In this document: piece after piece, positions 1 to 8,600 of the stretch
Numbering within the stretch: the first letter of the stretch is position 1
How the letters are laid out: each line of letters opens with the position of its first letter
Origin: JAUPKT01 sp964427855
GTDB lineage: Bacteria > Desulfobacterota > Desulfomonilia > Desulfomonilales > Desulfomonilaceae
DNA length: 64,000 nt
Reading direction: 5' to 3'
Assembly (NCBI GenBank): GCA_964427855.1
Contig: CAYRVH010000014.1
Coordinates: 1-64,000, forward strand
The notes under the pieces: generated by a model
Told to the model about the DNA's origin: nothing
Database searches by the model: none
What the model saw: the letters and a program-made list of their open reading frames with translations, nothing else
Position numbers and translations under genes: made by a program

Positions 1-498
1 CGAATTAGAGAGCGGGCTCCCTGAGCGCTTGAGGTGAGCTGAAAGTGAGCTATCGGTTTCAGCTGCTCGTAGTGACGGAACGGTTCTCGAAATGATTCAC
101 GAATTCGATGACGCTGCCGTCACAGTGCCCTCGCTTTTCGCCCTGTTATTTCGACCTCTTTGCCCACGTCATTTCGCTCTTTCCCCATGTCATTTCGCTC
201 TTTCCCCATGTCATTTCGCTCTTTCCCCATGTCATTTCGAGCGAAGCGAGAAATCTTGACCCAAGGGCGAAGATTTTTCAGTCGCAAGGCTCCTTCGAAA
301 CGACGTCATCGTCGCAGCAGCTCGCGCTCAAGTCACCAGGGGCGCTTGGCGCAAGGCAAGCAGTTTAACGGGCGGTCGTATCGCTCTCTCCACGCACTTC
401 ACATTTCTCCGTACAATGGGTATCTATGTGAGAGGGGATCTCGTATTGTTCCCCTGGCCGCGCCTGCATCAGTACACAGAGGCGCGTCCGTATGCAAC
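1..498. other. Left flank without a convincing gene
   Basis: No supported coding region. The only structure seen is the tandem repeat at 168-240 and the palindromic element that follows it. The open frame into the radical SAM gene extends back to 160, but its N-terminal part is merely the translated repeat, so I treat this stretch as intergenic. Confidence 0.6.
168..262 (+). repeat. Tandem 21-bp repeat leading into a GTCATTTCGAGCGAAGCGAG-type element
   Basis: Three exact 21-bp units (168-188, 189-209, 210-230) begin GTCATTTCGCTC and end CCCCAT, followed by a partial fourth copy from 231. The fourth copy continues as GTCATTTCGAGCGAAGCGAG and then AAATCTTGACCC, an imperfectly palindromic sequence of a type I recall as an interspersed intergenic element in many genomes. 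A degenerate copy lies just upstream near 145-167. There are no spacers, so it is not a CRISPR array. Confidence 0.85.
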
Positions 499-1671
499 AT
501 GCCGGAGATGACAACGATTATGCAGCACGCCTTAGCCTTTGAACAAGGCCCTATTCGGCCGCCTAGTGAGGCAGGAAGCCTCCTCATACGGGTGACCCGC
601 AACTGCCCGTGGAACCAATGCGCCTTTTGCAGTACCTACCGCGGCCGTAAATTTTCACGACGTCCCGTGGAGGAGGTCAAAGGTGAGATCGATACCGTTA
701 AATACATAGCCGACGACATCAAACGCATCTCCTGGGGCATGGGAGAAGGGGGGCATCTCACGAGAACGGTTCTCGCACGCATCCTGCGCGATGCAAACCT
801 CCCGGACTCCTATCGATCAGTGGTGTATTGGCTGGCATCCGGGGGCGACACGGTATTTTTGCAGGACGCCAACTCGCTGGTGGTGTCAACCGATGCCTTG
901 GTTCAGATTTTACGCCACATCAAACAGACGTTTCCCCAAGTAAATCGTATCACCTCGTATGCCCGTGCGAACACGTTGGCGAGCAAGACGGAGGCGGATT
1001 TCGTGAGACTGCGCGAGGCAGGTTTGTCTCGGCTGCATGTGGGCATGGAATCTGGCTCGGACGCGGTGCTCAAAATGATCCGAAAAGGGACTACGTCTCG
1101 CCAGATCGTGGAAGGCGGCAAGCGCGTGGTTGCCAGCGGCATATCCCTCAGCCTTTACATTATCCCGGGCATAGGAGGCGTCGATCTTTCCCGTGAGCAC
1201 GCCGTGGAGTCTGCGCGGGTGGTGAATGAGGTGAATCCTCATTTCGTGCGGCTGCGTTCTCTATATGTACGCCACAATACCCCGCTCATGGAAATGGTCA
1301 AGACTGGAGACTTCCAGCCGCCTGATGAAGACTCGATGGTCAAGGAGATACGCATGTTCATTGAAGCGTTGGATGGAATCACCACCACCATCGTGAGCGA
1401 TCACATCTTGAATCTGTTGGAGGAGGTGGCCGGTACGCTGCCGAAAGACAAGGCCGCGATACTTGGGGTGATCGACCGCTACCTCGGGATGGATGCCGAC
1501 GATCGCCTGCTCTTTCAGTTGGGCAGGCGGGCCGGCGCCATCAGAGACCTCGATGAGCTGAGGGACCCGGTCACGCGAACAAAACTCGAAGCCGCTCGTC
1601 TGGAAATTCAAGCCCAGTTGCCTGGGGGCATCCCTCAATATATTGCGGAGATCAAGAAACGCTTCGTGTAA
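499..1671 (+). CDS. Radical SAM protein with CX4CX2C cluster motif
   Basis: About 390 residues. A cysteine motif CPWNQCAFC lies about 40 residues from the N terminus; spacing is CX4CX2C rather than the classical CX3CX2C. Downstream are features of the Elp3/MiaB-type radical SAM barrel: WGMGEGGH, YARANT and GLSRLHVGMESGSD. This supports an iron-sulfur enzyme that cleaves S-adenosylmethionine, but the substrate cannot be told. Starts at 499, 508 and 520 are possible (a GGAG precedes 520 by 12 bases); the open frame continues to 160 through the repeat, which I exclude. It ends convergently against the acyltransferase gene, with only 58 bases between them. Family assignment is firm; function unknown. 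Confidence 0.8.
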   Translation: MPEMTTIMQHALAFEQGPIRPPSEAGSLLIRVTRNCPWNQCAFCSTYRGRKFSRRPVEEVKGEIDTVKYIADDIKRISWGMGEGGHLTRTVLARILRDANLPDSYRSVVYWLASGGDTVFLQDANSLVVSTDALVQILRHIKQTFPQVNRITSYARANTLASKTEADFVRLREAGLSRLHVGMESGSDAVLKMIRKGTTSRQIVEGGKRVVASGISLSLYIIPGIGGVDLSREHAVESARVVNEVNPHFVRLRSLYVRHNTPLMEMVKTGDFQPPDEDSMVKEIRMFIEALDGITTTIVSDHILNLLEEVAGTLPKDKAAILGVIDRYLGMDADDRLLFQLGRRAGAIRDLDELRDPVTRTKLEAARLEIQAQLPGGIPQYIAEIKKRFV

Positions 1672-1729
1672 GGAGGGTTGGCGCCATTTTTGGAAAGGCA
1701 GCGTCGCTTCTTCATGAGCGCAGGGCCAG

Positions 1730-2746
1730 TTACTGCGCTTTTCCGGCCGACATCGAGTCAAAGCAGTTCCGCCGCTGGTTTAGGTAGGTGTGAATCATGC
1801 CGCATACCCGCTTGGCCTTGGCTGATTGCTCATAGCGTTTCTTGGCAACCCCATGAACGAAATATGCCAGCCCCATGTCGAAAAAGGGTTTCAGCAAGGG
1901 CATGACCTCGATGCGCTCGGGAATCAAGACCTTTCGGTATCCCATGGACTCCTTATATCTGTTTAAGGCCTCGGACTCGCCGGTCAGGCCTCGCATCCCG
2001 TACGAGACATGGTCGATCTCATCCCGCGAGATAGCCGCCTTGGTGGACACGAACATGAGGGCGTTCATCACCTGGTACTTTAGCAGGTCTCTACGATTAA
2101 ACAGGGCCTCCCCGTAAAATCCTCCGTGAAACGTGAAGTCCACCCGATACGCGGCCAACTCTCTCCCCACAAACGCCCCCCATGCCTCGAAAATGGGGTT
2201 GCGCGCCGCGGCTCGAAAATAGATTTCCCAGCCCCGGATAGCGGCTTCATCGCAAATTCTGCCTTGACGGTCGTATGTGTCCCGTATCAGGTCAAACCCC
2301 TCTTTGAAGAGATCGTCTATGGGGACTTGTTCAACCGTGCACTTTCTCAGGGCTCTTCGGGTCTCTTTTCTCTGATTTCCCAAAAGGCTGTGAAGATCGT
2401 AGTTCTTATCATCGACGAGGTAGATGTGGCTCGGGTACGCCGGCGCATCGTCAGCGCAGGGGTACCTCAGGAACAGGGCTCCGAATTTCCAGAGATGCCA
2501 GCGTTCGCTCCGAGGGATCGAAAATGCTTCCTTGCACGGCAGCGGCAGAAACATTCGCAGCCCATCTGAGTGCCAAAGCCTCTCTTCGGTAAGCGTTACC
2601 CTCACGCCGATGTCTTCTAGGAATGTCTTCAGCCAATGATTTTCATACTGACGCCGCTCGACCACGCTCTTCGGCGCGTCTGAGTGGACTGACGCTATAC
2701 CGCCGGCGGCAAGAGCGCCTGAATAATCACTCGAATCTGAATTCAC
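1730..2746 (-). CDS. GNAT/FemAB-like acyltransferase of the exopolysaccharide cluster
   Basis: 338 residues from a GTG codon preceded by GAGG. The central part has the look of the FemAB/GNAT superfamily: an arginine-rich helix (RKETRRALRKC), the stretch WGAFVGRELAAYRVDFTF, and a C-terminal LNRYKESMGYRKVLIPERI, which resembles the closing LGFxxxP strand of GNAT folds. Such proteins often sit in capsule or EPS loci and may acylate a sugar or lipid-linked intermediate; the acceptor is unknown. It lies 11 bases downstream of the epimerase gene and is probably the last gene of the minus-strand run 4978 to 1730. No signal peptide is seen, so a cytoplasmic role is expected. Confidence 0.65.
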   Translation of the reverse strand: MNSDSSDYSGALAAGGIASVHSDAPKSVVERRQYENHWLKTFLEDIGVRVTLTEERLWHSDGLRMFLPLPCKEAFSIPRSERWHLWKFGALFLRYPCADDAPAYPSHIYLVDDKNYDLHSLLGNQRKETRRALRKCTVEQVPIDDLFKEGFDLIRDTYDRQGRICDEAAIRGWEIYFRAAARNPIFEAWGAFVGRELAAYRVDFTFHGGFYGEALFNRRDLLKYQVMNALMFVSTKAAISRDEIDHVSYGMRGLTGESEALNRYKESMGYRKVLIPERIEVMPLLKPFFDMGLAYFVHGVAKKRYEQSAKAKRVCGMIHTYLNQRRNCFDSMSAGKAQ

Positions 2747-2757
2747 CCCTCACATCC

Positions 2758-3855
2758 TCAAGACAAATACTCAGCTATTTTCTTTATGGTCTTGTTCCCC
2801 ACATCCCGGCCAAGCTCTTTCACAATCGGGGCTGATCTGCGGAAGGTTCCCTCGGCAATCCGGCGACAAAGCATTCGGATTTTCTCTTTATCACGTCCTA
2901 CCAACTCGCAGGTACCATGTTCCACGTAGATGGGCCTCTCCGTATTTTCACGACACACGAGGCATGGGGCATCGAAAAAACTTGCCTCGGATTGGACTGA
3001 TCCAGAATCGCTCAACACGAGGCGGGCCTGGGACATGAGTGATAAGAATTCCAAGTAAGGGAGCGGATTTAGGAGCTTCAAATCTTCGAGTTCCTGAAAT
3101 TGATTGAGTAATGAGAAAGATTCCAGATGGTTCAACGTGCGGGGATGGATTGGAAACACCTTGCGAAATGGCATGTTGCCCAATATGTCGAGGAGCTCGC
3201 TCAGAGCTTTTGGATCGTCCACGTTGGAAGGCCGATGCAAAGTCACCAACGCGTACTCCTTTGGTTCGAGCCCATAATTGTTCCAGGCCTGCATCCTCTC
3301 GATTTGGGGGAGGAACAGTTCGAGGGTTTCGAGCATGATATCCCCCACCAAATGGGCCCGCGTCATATCTATCCCTTCCCGCGCCAGATTTTCCATGCCC
3401 GAAGGCTCTGATACAAAAAGCAGATTGGAGAGGCAGTCTGTGAGACGTCTATTCAGCTCTTCGGGCATGGTTTCATCAAATGACCGCAGCCCAGCTTCGA
3501 CGTGTGCAACGGGGATACATAATTTGCGCGCCGTTAACGCGGCGGCTATGGTGGAATTGACATCCCCAACCACAACCACCATGTCCGGCTTCATATCGAG
3601 GCAGACCTTCTCGAACTCTATCATGATCTTGCCAGTCATCTCGCCATGGCCGCCTGACCCAACGCCCAGGTGACGACGCGGGTGTGGGAGGCCGAGCTGC
3701 TGGAAGAAGACGTCGCTTAGGTTCGCATCATAATGTTGGCCTGTGTGGACCACGCAATGATCAAGACCGCGGTAGGCCTTGAGCGCCCGGTCTAACGGCG
3801 CTATCTTCATGAAATTGGGGCGAGCGCCCACCACGCTTACGATGGTCTTGTTCAT
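2758..3855 (-). CDS. wecB: UDP-N-acetylglucosamine 2-epimerase (non-hydrolysing)
   Basis: 365 residues, the usual length of the WecB family. It interconverts UDP-GlcNAc and UDP-ManNAc in the cytoplasm, supplying ManNAc for polysaccharide or enterobacterial-common-antigen-like polymers. Motifs seen from the N terminus: GARPNFMKIAPL, HTGQHYD, VVGDVNSTIAAALTA, HVEAGLRSFDETMPEE, and the UDP-binding SDSGSVQSEASFF near residue 285. Start ATG with GAAAGG four bases upstream. It is flanked by a glycosyltransferase and an acyltransferase on the same strand, consistent with sugar-precursor supply inside the EPS locus. All conserved catalytic blocks appear intact. Confidence 0.93.
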   Translation of the reverse strand: MNKTIVSVVGARPNFMKIAPLDRALKAYRGLDHCVVHTGQHYDANLSDVFFQQLGLPHPRRHLGVGSGGHGEMTGKIMIEFEKVCLDMKPDMVVVVGDVNSTIAAALTARKLCIPVAHVEAGLRSFDETMPEELNRRLTDCLSNLLFVSEPSGMENLAREGIDMTRAHLVGDIMLETLELFLPQIERMQAWNNYGLEPKEYALVTLHRPSNVDDPKALSELLDILGNMPFRKVFPIHPRTLNHLESFSLLNQFQELEDLKLLNPLPYLEFLSLMSQARLVLSDSGSVQSEASFFDAPCLVCRENTERPIYVEHGTCELVGRDKEKIRMLCRRIAEGTFRRSAPIVKELGRDVGNKTIKKIAEYLS

Positions 3856-3880
3856 ATCGCCTTTCGGAGTCGCATGCGCG

Positions 3881-4978
3881 TCATCTGCTGCGACCAGTTA
3901 TCTGAAGAATGAATTTCGCATAGTCCCGGCCGATGTGCGCCCAGGAAAAATGCTCCTCCGCCATTTTTCTTGCTCGGACACCCATTTCTGCGAGCATTTC
4001 CGTGGAGGTGTGAGCCGCTCGTTCCATCACGTCGGCCAGGGCATGCGTATTTGGCTCCGATACAAACCCGCAGCCATATCTTTCCACAAACTCGGCGGTT
4101 TCGTCCACCCGAGTGACAAGGATGGGACGGCCCATGGCGGCATACTCGGCAAATTTTGTAGGAAACGCCGCTCTGCTTGCGATGTGTCCCGGCCTGGCAG
4201 ACAGCATGACGCCCGCCGACGCCAGCAGTTCCAAGAGCCGTTTTCTGTCCACCATGTCCACCAACGCGACCCGCTCACCGAATTTTTCGGCAAGGCTTCT
4301 TTTCAGCTTAGCGTCTTCAGGCTTGAATCCCACCATGAGCATGCGCACAGATGGGTCTGAAATGCGTTCGAACGCCGATATGAGATTGTCTATACCCTGC
4401 CATACCTGAAATGCCCCGACATAGGCAAAAGAGTACTTCGGCTTCTCCGGGAATGGTATGAACTTGAATAAATCGAGATCCACCCCGTTGCGGACAACCT
4501 TGACGCGGTCTTCGTCCACTCCTGACGAGATAAGGTCAGCCATCTGATAGGTCGATTGGGTTATCCAATAGTCCGCCGCTGACATGGCCATTCCGTAGGC
4601 GATCTTTACCCTTGTCGATGCCTCCTTTTTCCTGCCGCTCGTGGCGATTTCATTGGCCAGGGCCGATTGGGCAATGTCATCCCCGTGCATATCCAAAAGA
4701 ATGAGGCCGGGCGTGAGGCGCTTCACAAAATACAGCGACTGGCCTGCCATGGGGGCGCCGCAATAGATGAAGTCATAGTTGCGAAGCATCCGAAGCCACA
4801 GGAACATGAAGAGAGAGGCGGTGGTTTGTTTGTGGAGAGGAGGATGATCCTCCGCGAAGAAAAGATCGCAGGGTATGCCGTTCTCTCGCAAGCGCTTGGC
4901 TAATTCCGTTATTCGATACGCGTACGCAGAGTCTGAAGTCGCGCTCAAAGCGGATATGGCGATCCCTCTTGGCGGCAT
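3881..4978 (-). CDS. Glycosyltransferase family 4
   Basis: 365 residues when started at ATG 4978, chosen because AAGGA lies five bases upstream; a longer frame to 5059 has no such site. Predicted GT-B fold: an N-terminal acceptor domain (ATSDSAYAYRITELAKRL) and a C-terminal nucleotide-sugar domain with FAYVGAFQVWQGIDNLI, then FPTKFAEYAAMGRPILVTR, the family's nucleotide-sugar binding E-x7-E-like region. It should add a sugar to a lipid-linked EPS repeat unit at the cytoplasmic membrane face. Neighbours (epimerase, acyltransferase) are 25 and then 11 bases apart, so one transcript is likely. Sugar specificity unknown. Confidence 0.85.
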   Translation of the reverse strand: MPPRGIAISALSATSDSAYAYRITELAKRLRENGIPCDLFFAEDHPPLHKQTTASLFMFLWLRMLRNYDFIYCGAPMAGQSLYFVKRLTPGLILLDMHGDDIAQSALANEIATSGRKKEASTRVKIAYGMAMSAADYWITQSTYQMADLISSGVDEDRVKVVRNGVDLDLFKFIPFPEKPKYSFAYVGAFQVWQGIDNLISAFERISDPSVRMLMVGFKPEDAKLKRSLAEKFGERVALVDMVDRKRLLELLASAGVMLSARPGHIASRAAFPTKFAEYAAMGRPILVTRVDETAEFVERYGCGFVSEPNTHALADVMERAAHTSTEMLAEMGVRARKMAEEHFSWAHIGRDYAKFILQITGRSR

Positions 4979-5377
4979 GCGGATCCTTTCATCGTGTTGA
5001 GGGTTTCCACGCGTCCTGAGAGACGGCGCCGAGATACCTTTCTTTCCCGGCGCTTTCATGGGTATTTTCTATGCGGAGACCTTGTCTTACCTTATTGCCG
5101 TTCGACGTCATAGCGCCGTATGGTCGCGACGCGACGCTTTCATACTTAAAATGCGTGAGCGGCAACGCCTCATCATTGGATTACGGCAAGCTGCTGATCC
5201 AGACGGCAATGGGCCTCCTGAAAACATACAAGAATACTCGGTGGATGGCCAGACAATTCTCCCGAAAGTTGAAAAGGGGTTAGACGCTCGGATATACTCG
5301 CACTCCGTTATCAGGGCAACGCAGAACGCTATGCGTTGCGCGGCCTCGCAGCTTTGAGAAAGACGTCGTGGACACCC
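4979..5377. other. Divergent intergenic region of the EPS cluster
   Basis: About 400 bases between divergent glycosyltransferase and deacetylase genes, so promoters for both are expected. One plus-strand frame (5071-5283, 70 codons, C-terminal part rich in basic residues, WMARQFSRKLKRG) could encode a small protein but has no convincing ribosome-binding site; I do not call it. Confidence 0.4.
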
Positions 5378-6260
5378 ATGAATCCTCGCGGCGCAGCCAA
5401 AAGGTTGCTGAAATGGGCAGTGGAAGTCGGTACAGCATTTTCCGGCATTGGCAGCGTGTATCGCCGAAGCCGGTATTTTCAGACAGGTCATCGAATACTG
5501 ACATACCATAGAATCGTTGAAGATCCCTTGGATTCCCACAGCATCCGTCCGACGCATTTCAAGGAGCATATGGCGTATCTCGCAGAACATTTTCCTGTAG
5601 TGAGTCTCGACGACATTGCTGCTCATGTGCGTGGAGCGCGGTGTTTGCCGCAGCAAAGCGTTGCGATAACCTTTGACGACGGGTACAAGGAATTCGGGTN
5701 NNNNNNNNNNNNNNNNNNNNNNNGGGTCCATCGCAGCCGAAACCCTAGGTCGATACAGGCTTCCCGCCACTTTTTTTGTGGTCACGGGACTGCTTGACAG
5801 GCTTTTCGACGCGCCCGCAGGGGTGTACCTGGACTGGGATGGGGTGAAAAACCTTCATTTAAGCGGCTTTAGCGTAGGCTCCCATTGTGTGCGACACGTG
5901 AGCCTCGGGGCGCTCTCTCCCGCGCAGGCGCAGGAGGAGCTCGCGGCGTCTCGAATGCGCATCGCCGAAGAGCTCGGCGCTGCTCCCTCAGGCGTTTCCT
6001 ATCCTTACGGCACCCTTCGGGATGTCTCCGGAGCGACAGCGATGCTGGCCGCCCATGCGGGTTACTCCTGGGCGACGACTGCTTTGCATGGACTCAATCA
6101 CGCGGGGGCAGACCCTTTTCTCCTCCGGCGCACCTCCATCACCCGTGGGGATGGCTTGAAGACGTTCCGCATGATTATGCAAGGATTTCTCGATCCTTGG
6201 GCGATCATGGATCGCTGGGGCTATCGTTTTCAAAGGCCCAAGGCGGCTATGTGGAGGTAA
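5378..6260 (+). CDS. Polysaccharide deacetylase (NodB homology domain), interrupted by an N-run
   Basis: The NodB metal-dependent deacetylase family removes N-acetyl groups from polysaccharide. Motif 1, ITFDDGY, ends just before the N-run at 5700-5723; the zinc-binding H-x3-H motif is SHCVRH in GSHCVRHVSL; motif 3 is SYPYGTLRD. The halves are in different frames across the Ns, but the flanks share GGGT: overlapping these four bases gives one continuous frame reading KEFGSIAAET, and the distance from TFDDG to PATFF then matches the family. So the gene is probably intact, about 285 residues. Start ATG 5378 was chosen over a TTG at 5336. An N-terminal hydrophobic stretch is weak, so location is uncertain. 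Confidence 0.85.
5700..5723. other. Assembly gap (24 N), probably spurious
   Basis: The sequence ends AATTCGGGT on the left and starts GGGTCCATC on the right. Collapsing the shared GGGT restores the deacetylase frame, so true missing length is probably zero. Confidence 0.8.
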
Positions 6261-6309
6261 ATCCGGAGGAAGTCCGACGGGGAAGCCTGCGCTGCGAAAA
6301 GAATTAGGT

Positions 6310-6336
6310 CTCGTTGGATCGCTGCGATCCAACGAG
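6310..6336. terminator. Perfect 12-bp hairpin between convergent genes
   Basis: CTCGTTGGATCG and CGATCCAACGAG are separated by CTG, giving a 12-bp stem with a 3-base loop. It lies between the deacetylase (plus) and the Wza-like gene (minus). No strong U-tract follows on the plus strand; the minus strand continues ACCTAATTCTTTT. A bidirectional terminator is likely. Confidence 0.6.
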
Positions 6337-6365
6337 CCCCGAGGGTGAGGAGGATGGAGTTGCGG

Positions 6366-7424
6366 CTACCGCGACGTCTGGCGGCCCACCTGTTGTGAGA
6401 GTCCGAGCGACCAGCCTTGGAACATGAGGAGTCCTCTAATGTTCTGATCGACCCAGATGTTCGCCCTCGCGATGACCGTCTTCGGCACATACACAAGGTC
6501 GTCTCTGCCTACGATGTAGTCTGAGGTCGTGTTGATCTTGGTCAGGTCCACAGTCCTGGGCGATATTGAACCATCAGGCGCCTTGGACAGCAACAGGACG
6601 GTCCTCGGCTCTGCGGTAACTTTCATGCCGCCCGCCATGGCGATCGCCTGCTGAACCGTGATCGGACCTCTCATGTTGAACACACCCGGTCGATTCACTT
6701 CGCCGTCAACAAACACGAGGTTGCCCACCACGTCCTTGAGCAGGACGGAGACCTGCATGTCGGAAATAATGCTTGAGTACTGCTGATTCACTTCTTTGGT
6801 GAGTTCAGGAATCGTTTTACCCGCTGCGCGAACGTCAGGGATGTACGGCAGGGATATATTGCCATCCGGCCGCACTGCCACGACCCGGGCCTGGCCGTAC
6901 GGCGCGGTGGCGATGGCCTTTTGCAGTTCATCCAGCTTCGCGTTAAATTCTCTCACAGTCACAGTGATTTCAGGGTCTTTGAGCAAGTCCGCGTAGGTCT
7001 TTTTCAGCATGTCAGAGACCTGATCCGCGGTAAGGCCCGCAACCATGACGTCCTTCTTACGGGGGATGCTGATGCGTCCATCCGGCCTTACCCGCACGGT
7101 CCTATTGAGTTCAGGGTGAAACGCAAATTCCACGTCCACGGAATCTTTGACGGCCAGCCTATACGGGGTCGCGGTTTTTTGTGGGACGGTCAGATAAAGG
7201 AACTCCATGGTGTCGCCTTCGGCGAGGCGGTAGAGGGCTGTGGGAAAGTGCTGGGTGATGCGCTTGCCAGGCGGAACCGGCGGATCCGGCACCACGGCGC
7301 GATGCCGAGGAATCACACAGCCGCCCGCCATGAGCGCTGCGATGAAGACCAATGTAAGCGCCCGTTTTGACGCAGTCCATGCGATTATATCTGTGAGCGC
7401 CCTCATGAGTCTCGTGGTTCTCAT
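6366..7424 (-). CDS. Wza-like polysaccharide export lipoprotein
   Basis: 352 residues from ATG 7424, which has AGGGGT seven bases upstream; an ATG pair at 7490/7487 is an alternative. A signal sequence (TLVFIAALMAGGC) ends in a lipobox-like cysteine near residue 36, so an outer-membrane lipoprotein is predicted. Then comes a Poly_export domain (VKDSVDVEFAFHPELNRTVRVR, PDGRISIP) and further repeats around VRPDGNISLP, followed by a SLBB-like part (VFVDGEVNRPGVFNMRG, ITVQQAIAMAGG). This family forms the channel that exports EPS across the outer membrane with a Wzz/BY-kinase partner; both are encoded nearby. Transcribed after the Wzz-like and barrel genes. Confidence 0.9.
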   Translation of the reverse strand: MRTTRLMRALTDIIAWTASKRALTLVFIAALMAGGCVIPRHRAVVPDPPVPPGKRITQHFPTALYRLAEGDTMEFLYLTVPQKTATPYRLAVKDSVDVEFAFHPELNRTVRVRPDGRISIPRKKDVMVAGLTADQVSDMLKKTYADLLKDPEITVTVREFNAKLDELQKAIATAPYGQARVVAVRPDGNISLPYIPDVRAAGKTIPELTKEVNQQYSSIISDMQVSVLLKDVVGNLVFVDGEVNRPGVFNMRGPITVQQAIAMAGGMKVTAEPRTVLLLSKAPDGSISPRTVDLTKINTTSDYIVGRDDLVYVPKTVIARANIWVDQNIRGLLMFQGWSLGLSQQVGRQTSR

Positions 7425-7501
7425 AGCCGGTACCCCTGCTGAAAGGATTTCGTTCGTCGCGTTGCATGTCCTTGTATATGTATTCATCATGCACCCCCTC
7501 A

Positions 7502-8461
7502 TTAGAATGCCCCGTCGAGGGAGATCAAAAGCCCGTTGCGCTTGAGTTCGAACACCCTGCCGTTGCGATTGGCCGCGTCATGAAACACGCTCTCGTGCTC
7601 AACCCCCACTTTGGCCATCAATTGCATTCGAGATCTCGGCCCTGTCCATACTGAGAGTCCGAGGGAGAGATCGACGTAGTTTAAGTAGTTTGGACTAAGT
7701 CCGAAGCTCATTTTGGTGAATCCACCTATATTGAGTGGTGACATGGAATTCATCCCAAACGGGAAGGCCACATTTGCATGCCCCCCTACACAGGGAAACA
7801 TCTCATCGATATTAATAATGTCCTCTACCCGACCAATGTTTTGCCCAAGACCGTCCTGGGCATTTTCACCCCAGAGCTTGAGACGGACGTCGAGGTATCG
7901 TAGCTCCCCGGCAATTCCTGCGCTCCAACGGGGAGCAACGAGAAAGTCGAGGTCATAGCCCATACCAAACGAGGCGTATTTGAGTTCCGAAAACACATAA
8001 CTCCCAGTTGGGAAGGTGACGACCAGGTCTGTCTGACCAAAGGCGTTCGGGTTGGGCAAGCGGGTAAGCCGCATGTTCTTGTTGAGGGTGTTGGAGCCAA
8101 GGTATGATTCAGGAATGGTACCGAATGCGCGGAGGAGATGGTGTTCCAAAGGCCTCACTGAACCTTGGATTTTGAAGGTTCGATTGTCATTCGGAAGGCC
8201 TAAATCAGCCTTGAGATCATTCAGCGTTCCGTACCCTGCGTTCTGTTGATCAAATCCCATACGTCCCTCAATGGTACTCAAGGTGCTCTCGAATCCCAGC
8301 GACCACCTCGGGCTGTACTCGAGGGGTTCCGCCAAAGATGACAGCGGCGTCCCAAAGAGAAGGACTGCGAGAAGGGCCAACGTCGCAACAAGGTCAGCCC
8401 TGGTGCGGCTGAAAAAAGGCCCAACGTTGGACGAGTCTTGTACGGAGTTCCTTAGAGGCAT
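7502..8461 (-). CDS. Predicted outer-membrane beta-barrel protein of EPS cluster
   Basis: I do not recognise a named family. About 319 residues from ATG 8461, which has GGAGG eight bases upstream; in-frame ATGs at 8530 and 8569 are possible. A hydrophobic signal stretch (LVATLALLAVLLFG) ends near SSLAEP. The rest alternates polar and aromatic residues in short strands (FGMGYDLDFLV, AGIAGELRYLDVRLKLWG, NYVDLSLGLSVW) and ends in Phe, the usual C-terminal signature for BAM-inserted barrels. It sits between Wza-like and Wzz-like genes, so a role in EPS export or anchoring is inferred from context only. Confidence 0.65.
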   Translation of the reverse strand: MPLRNSVQDSSNVGPFFSRTRADLVATLALLAVLLFGTPLSSLAEPLEYSPRWSLGFESTLSTIEGRMGFDQQNAGYGTLNDLKADLGLPNDNRTFKIQGSVRPLEHHLLRAFGTIPESYLGSNTLNKNMRLTRLPNPNAFGQTDLVVTFPTGSYVFSELKYASFGMGYDLDFLVAPRWSAGIAGELRYLDVRLKLWGENAQDGLGQNIGRVEDIINIDEMFPCVGGHANVAFPFGMNSMSPLNIGGFTKMSFGLSPNYLNYVDLSLGLSVWTGPRSRMQLMAKVGVEHESVFHDAANRNGRVFELKRNGLLISLDGAF

Positions 8462-8600
8462 GGCTGCCACCTCCATTCGTAAGCCGTTGGTATCTTTTGC
8501 GGGGAGTTGCTTTATGATTTTTGCTCTCATGGGTGCTGCCTCATAATGGTCTTCTGTTGCGGCAAACATCTAGCCTTGCGCCTGATAGTCCCGTCGTATT

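Noticed and set aside
168..240. Regularly spaced repeat considered as a CRISPR array
   Set aside because: Units are adjacent without unique spacers and only 21 bp long.
5071..5283. 70-codon basic frame between glycosyltransferase and deacetylase genes
   Set aside because: No convincing ribosome-binding site and two overlapping open frames; not enough to call a gene.
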